A stretch of DNA of 40,612 bases from Pelagibacteraceae bacterium (GTDB lineage: Bacteria > Pseudomonadota > Alphaproteobacteria > Pelagibacterales > Pelagibacteraceae): NCBI GenBank assembly GCA_008638225.1, contig VTPP01000011.1, forward strand, positions 1 through 40,612, read 5' to 3'. Positions within the stretch are counted from its first letter, which is position 1; the number at the start of each line of letters is the position of its first letter. Position numbers and translations under genes: made by a program. Positions 39,190 through 40,612 of the stretch are shown in pieces. The notes under the pieces were generated by a model. It did no database searches. It worked only from the letters and a program-made list of their open reading frames with translations, and had not been told where the DNA came from.

Positions 39190-39924
39190 TTATCTTGAAA
39201 AGTCTTTCCATTCATCTTCAGATTTTGTTTTGTTTGAGATTAAATTTTCTCTTCTTTGAAGATAAAGACTTTTAACACTTGCATACAAATCTAGAGAATT
39301 TTTTTCTAAATTATCAAAACTTTTTAGATTTTGTGATCTAAAATCGACAGTATCAAATCCTTGTTCTATGTAATATGTTTTATCACCAAAATTATTATCA
39401 AGAACTTTTGAATCGCCAACAGTTATCATATAGAATGGATCTAAAATTGTATTTGCAACTTTTCCAACAACATCTCTAGTTGTGCTGGGTCCAAAAACTG
39501 GAAGCATTAAATAACATCCAGGTCCAACGCCCCATACACCAAAAGTTTGGCCGTAGTCTTCATATTCTATTTTATTAAGACCAATACCTGCGGCAGGATC
39601 AAAAATACCGAGAATTCCAAATGTAGTATTTACTAAGAATCTTCCAGAATCATGAAAGAAATTGTTAAAATTTCCTTGAAGTAAATGATTAGGGATTGTT
39701 ACAGTATGAGAAATGTTTGAAGTAATGTTTCTAACTCCTTGTTGTACTGGATTTGGTAAATAAGCATAGCCTTTAGCAATTGGTTTAAATAAAACATTAT
39801 CTAATCCCTTGTTAAAAGAAAAAACGGCTCTGTTTACACTTTCAAAACAATCTTTTGTTTCTGCAAAAGCATTAATTGGAGTAGTTAAAAAAATTAAGAT
39901 TAATAGTTTATGTGAAAATTTCAT
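39190..39924 (-). CDS. mlaA: MlaA/VacJ-family outer-membrane lipid-asymmetry protein without a lipobox
   Basis: MlaA removes phospholipids from the outer leaflet of the outer membrane. The 244-aa protein has the VacJ core: FESVNRAVFSFNKGLDNVLFKPIAKGYAYL, VRNITSNIS, GRFLVNTTFGILGIFDPA, EDYGQTFGVWGVGPGCYLMLPVFGPS and TRDVVG. MlaA is usually a lipoprotein. Here the signal peptide ends INAFAETKDC, and the first cysteine (Cys26) is preceded by TKD, not a lipobox; signal peptidase I cleavage after AFA is more likely. The gene is divergent from ampD. Confidence 0.93.
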   Translation of the reverse strand: MKFSHKLLILIFLTTPINAFAETKDCFESVNRAVFSFNKGLDNVLFKPIAKGYAYLPNPVQQGVRNITSNISHTVTIPNHLLQGNFNNFFHDSGRFLVNTTFGILGIFDPAAGIGLNKIEYEDYGQTFGVWGVGPGCYLMLPVFGPSTTRDVVGKVANTILDPFYMITVGDSKVLDNNFGDKTYYIEQGFDTVDFRSQNLKSFDNLEKNSLDLYASVKSLYLQRRENLISNKTKSEDEWKDFSR

Positions 39925-39945
39925 TTTTATTTTTATGATTTGGTA

Positions 39946-39951
39946 ATTATA
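39946..39951 (-). promoter_or_regulatory. Possible -10 element for mlaA-mlaC
   Basis: A perfect TATAAT is read on the minus strand 21 bases upstream of the mlaA ATG. TTGTTA lies 14 bases further upstream, shorter than the preferred spacing, so the -35 is uncertain. In such AT-rich DNA a chance hexamer is possible. Confidence 0.3.
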
Positions 39952-39988
39952 TATTGAATATGCTCTAACAATGCATCATTAATATTTT

Positions 39989-40462
39989 ATGAAATTTAAA
40001 AAAATTAGCAGTCCCAATTTCGATCTTAAATCTTCAAGAAAAATAAAATATATAATAGTTCATTATACTGGCATGAAAAATCAGAAAGTTGCAATTGCTA
40101 GATTACAATCAAAAGTTGCAAAAGTAAGCTCTCATTACGTAATATCAAAAAATGGCACTATTTATCAAATGGTTGATGATATTAATGTTGCCTGGCATGC
40201 TGGAAAATCAAAGTGGGGCAACGATATTAATCTTAATTCAAAATCAATAGGAATTGAGCTGGTAAATAAGGGAAATGAAAAATACCCTGATATTCAGATA
40301 AAAAATCTATGTTTATTGTTAAAATACCTGAAAAATAAGCATAAAATAGACAAAAAAAACGTGCTAGGACACTCTCATATTTCTCCAAATAGGAAGTTTG
40401 ACCCAGGACCACTTTTTCCATGGTCATATTTAAATAAAAAGGGCTTATCTAAAATATATTGA
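39989..40462 (+). CDS. ampD: N-acetylmuramoyl-L-alanine amidase, AmpD type
   Basis: This zinc amidase removes the peptide from anhydro-muropeptides during cell-wall recycling. The 157-aa Amidase_2 domain has YIIVHYTG with zinc ligand His25, SSHYVISKNGTIYQMV, AWHAG, the glutamate in SIGIELVN (Glu90), and VLGHSHISPNRKFDPGPLFPW with ligands His128 and Asp138. The ten-residue His-Asp spacing matches C. freundii AmpD (His154/Asp164). I see no signal peptide, which suggests a cytoplasmic recycling role. Its stop codon lies within the apparent -35 of rnpB. Confidence 0.93.
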   Translation: MKFKKISSPNFDLKSSRKIKYIIVHYTGMKNQKVAIARLQSKVAKVSSHYVISKNGTIYQMVDDINVAWHAGKSKWGNDINLNSKSIGIELVNKGNEKYPDIQIKNLCLLLKYLKNKHKIDKKNVLGHSHISPNRKFDPGPLFPWSYLNKKGLSKIY

Positions 40463-40487
40463 ATTTATAAATTTTCTTCACTATATA
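40459..40487 (+). promoter_or_regulatory. Putative promoter for rnpB
   Basis: TTGAAT (40459-40464) is separated by 17 bases from TATATA (40482-40487), with TATAAA overlapping at 40484-40489. The predicted transcription start, about 40494, agrees with the expected 5' end of RNase P RNA. The -35 overlaps the stop codon of ampD. Confidence 0.45.
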
Positions 40488-40490
40488 AAC

Positions 40491-40612
40491 ATCGCTAGTT
40501 GGTTGAATGATAGCTTTTAGCTTATGTTAAAAGAGGAAAGTCTGGGCTCCATAGGAGAAAGTACCAGGTAATACCTGGCAAGAGTGATCTTAGGGATAGT
40601 GCCACAGAAAAT
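40491..40612 (+). ncRNA. rnpB: RNase P RNA, 5' portion (cut by window edge)
   Basis: This is the catalytic RNA of tRNA 5' processing. The conserved segment GAGGAAAGTCTGGGCTCC begins at 40533; the usual sequence has CC where this has CT. The hairpin CCAGGT-AAT-ACCTGG (40564-40578) follows, and GTGCCACAGAAA (40599-40610) is the conserved region just before the cut. This order is the bacterial type A RNase P RNA layout. The 5' end is approximate, set by a promoter-like element upstream. The 3' half, including the strand that pairs to close P4, lies outside the window. Confidence 0.92.

Overview
The window is a compact, visibly AT-rich piece of a free-living alphaproteobacterial chromosome. Alphaproteobacterial markers are a CcrM-type GANTC methyltransferase beside RNase HII, a petABC cytochrome bc1 operon, a MarR/OmpR pair resembling PetP/PetR, an ELM1-family protein, a MidA/NDUFAF7 methyltransferase and the start of an RNase P RNA. 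The low GC, very short spacers, many 1-4 bp stop/start overlaps and biosynthetic genes (carAB, ilvE, hemF) fit a streamlined marine lineage such as SAR11 or a HIMB59/AEGEAN-169-like group better than Rickettsiales. That placement is inference; no phylogeny was run. I found no IS element, prophage, CRISPR array, toxin-antitoxin or defence cassette.

Layout. 1-342: 3' end of an FAD monooxygenase. 332-2780 (minus): UDG-like protein, rnhB, ccrM. 2779-6207 (plus): secreted TPR protein, ispE, tRNA-Gln, short CCA-adding enzyme. 6220-8000 (minus): trmL, hemF, greA. 8081-10708 (plus): petA, petB, petC. 10685-19102 (minus): a long directon of MarR, response regulator, histidine kinase, lgt, MidA-like, pgeF, prs, rplY, pth, ychF. 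19176-20057 (plus): ilvE. 20062-25781 (minus): uvrB, FolM-like reductase, folB, uvrC, pgsA. 25794-26993 (plus): class I aminotransferase. 26994-27944 (minus): trxB. 27992-29622 (plus): ELM1-family protein and a 2OG-Fe(II) oxygenase. 29625-34017 (minus): carA, carB. 34128-38386 (plus): yqeY, dnaG, rpoD, tRNA-Ile2. 38559-39924 (minus): mlaA, mlaC. 39989 to the end (plus): ampD and partial rnpB. No gene-free stretch exceeds 300 bases; the longest is about 172 bp (38387-38558).

Together these are housekeeping genes: respiration and its likely regulators, excision repair, tRNA maturation, isoprenoid, haem, folate, pyrimidine/arginine and branched-chain amino acid synthesis, envelope lipid handling, and the yqeY-dnaG-rpoD macromolecular synthesis cluster. 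I see no clearly new multi-gene system. The best leads are departures inside known families: a UDG-superfamily protein with no cysteines, a CCA-adding enzyme lacking its C-terminal body, a primase with three of four zinc ligands replaced, an MlaA without a lipobox, a PTR1/FolM-type reductase inside an excision-repair operon, and divergent genes whose start codons overlap in one CATG.
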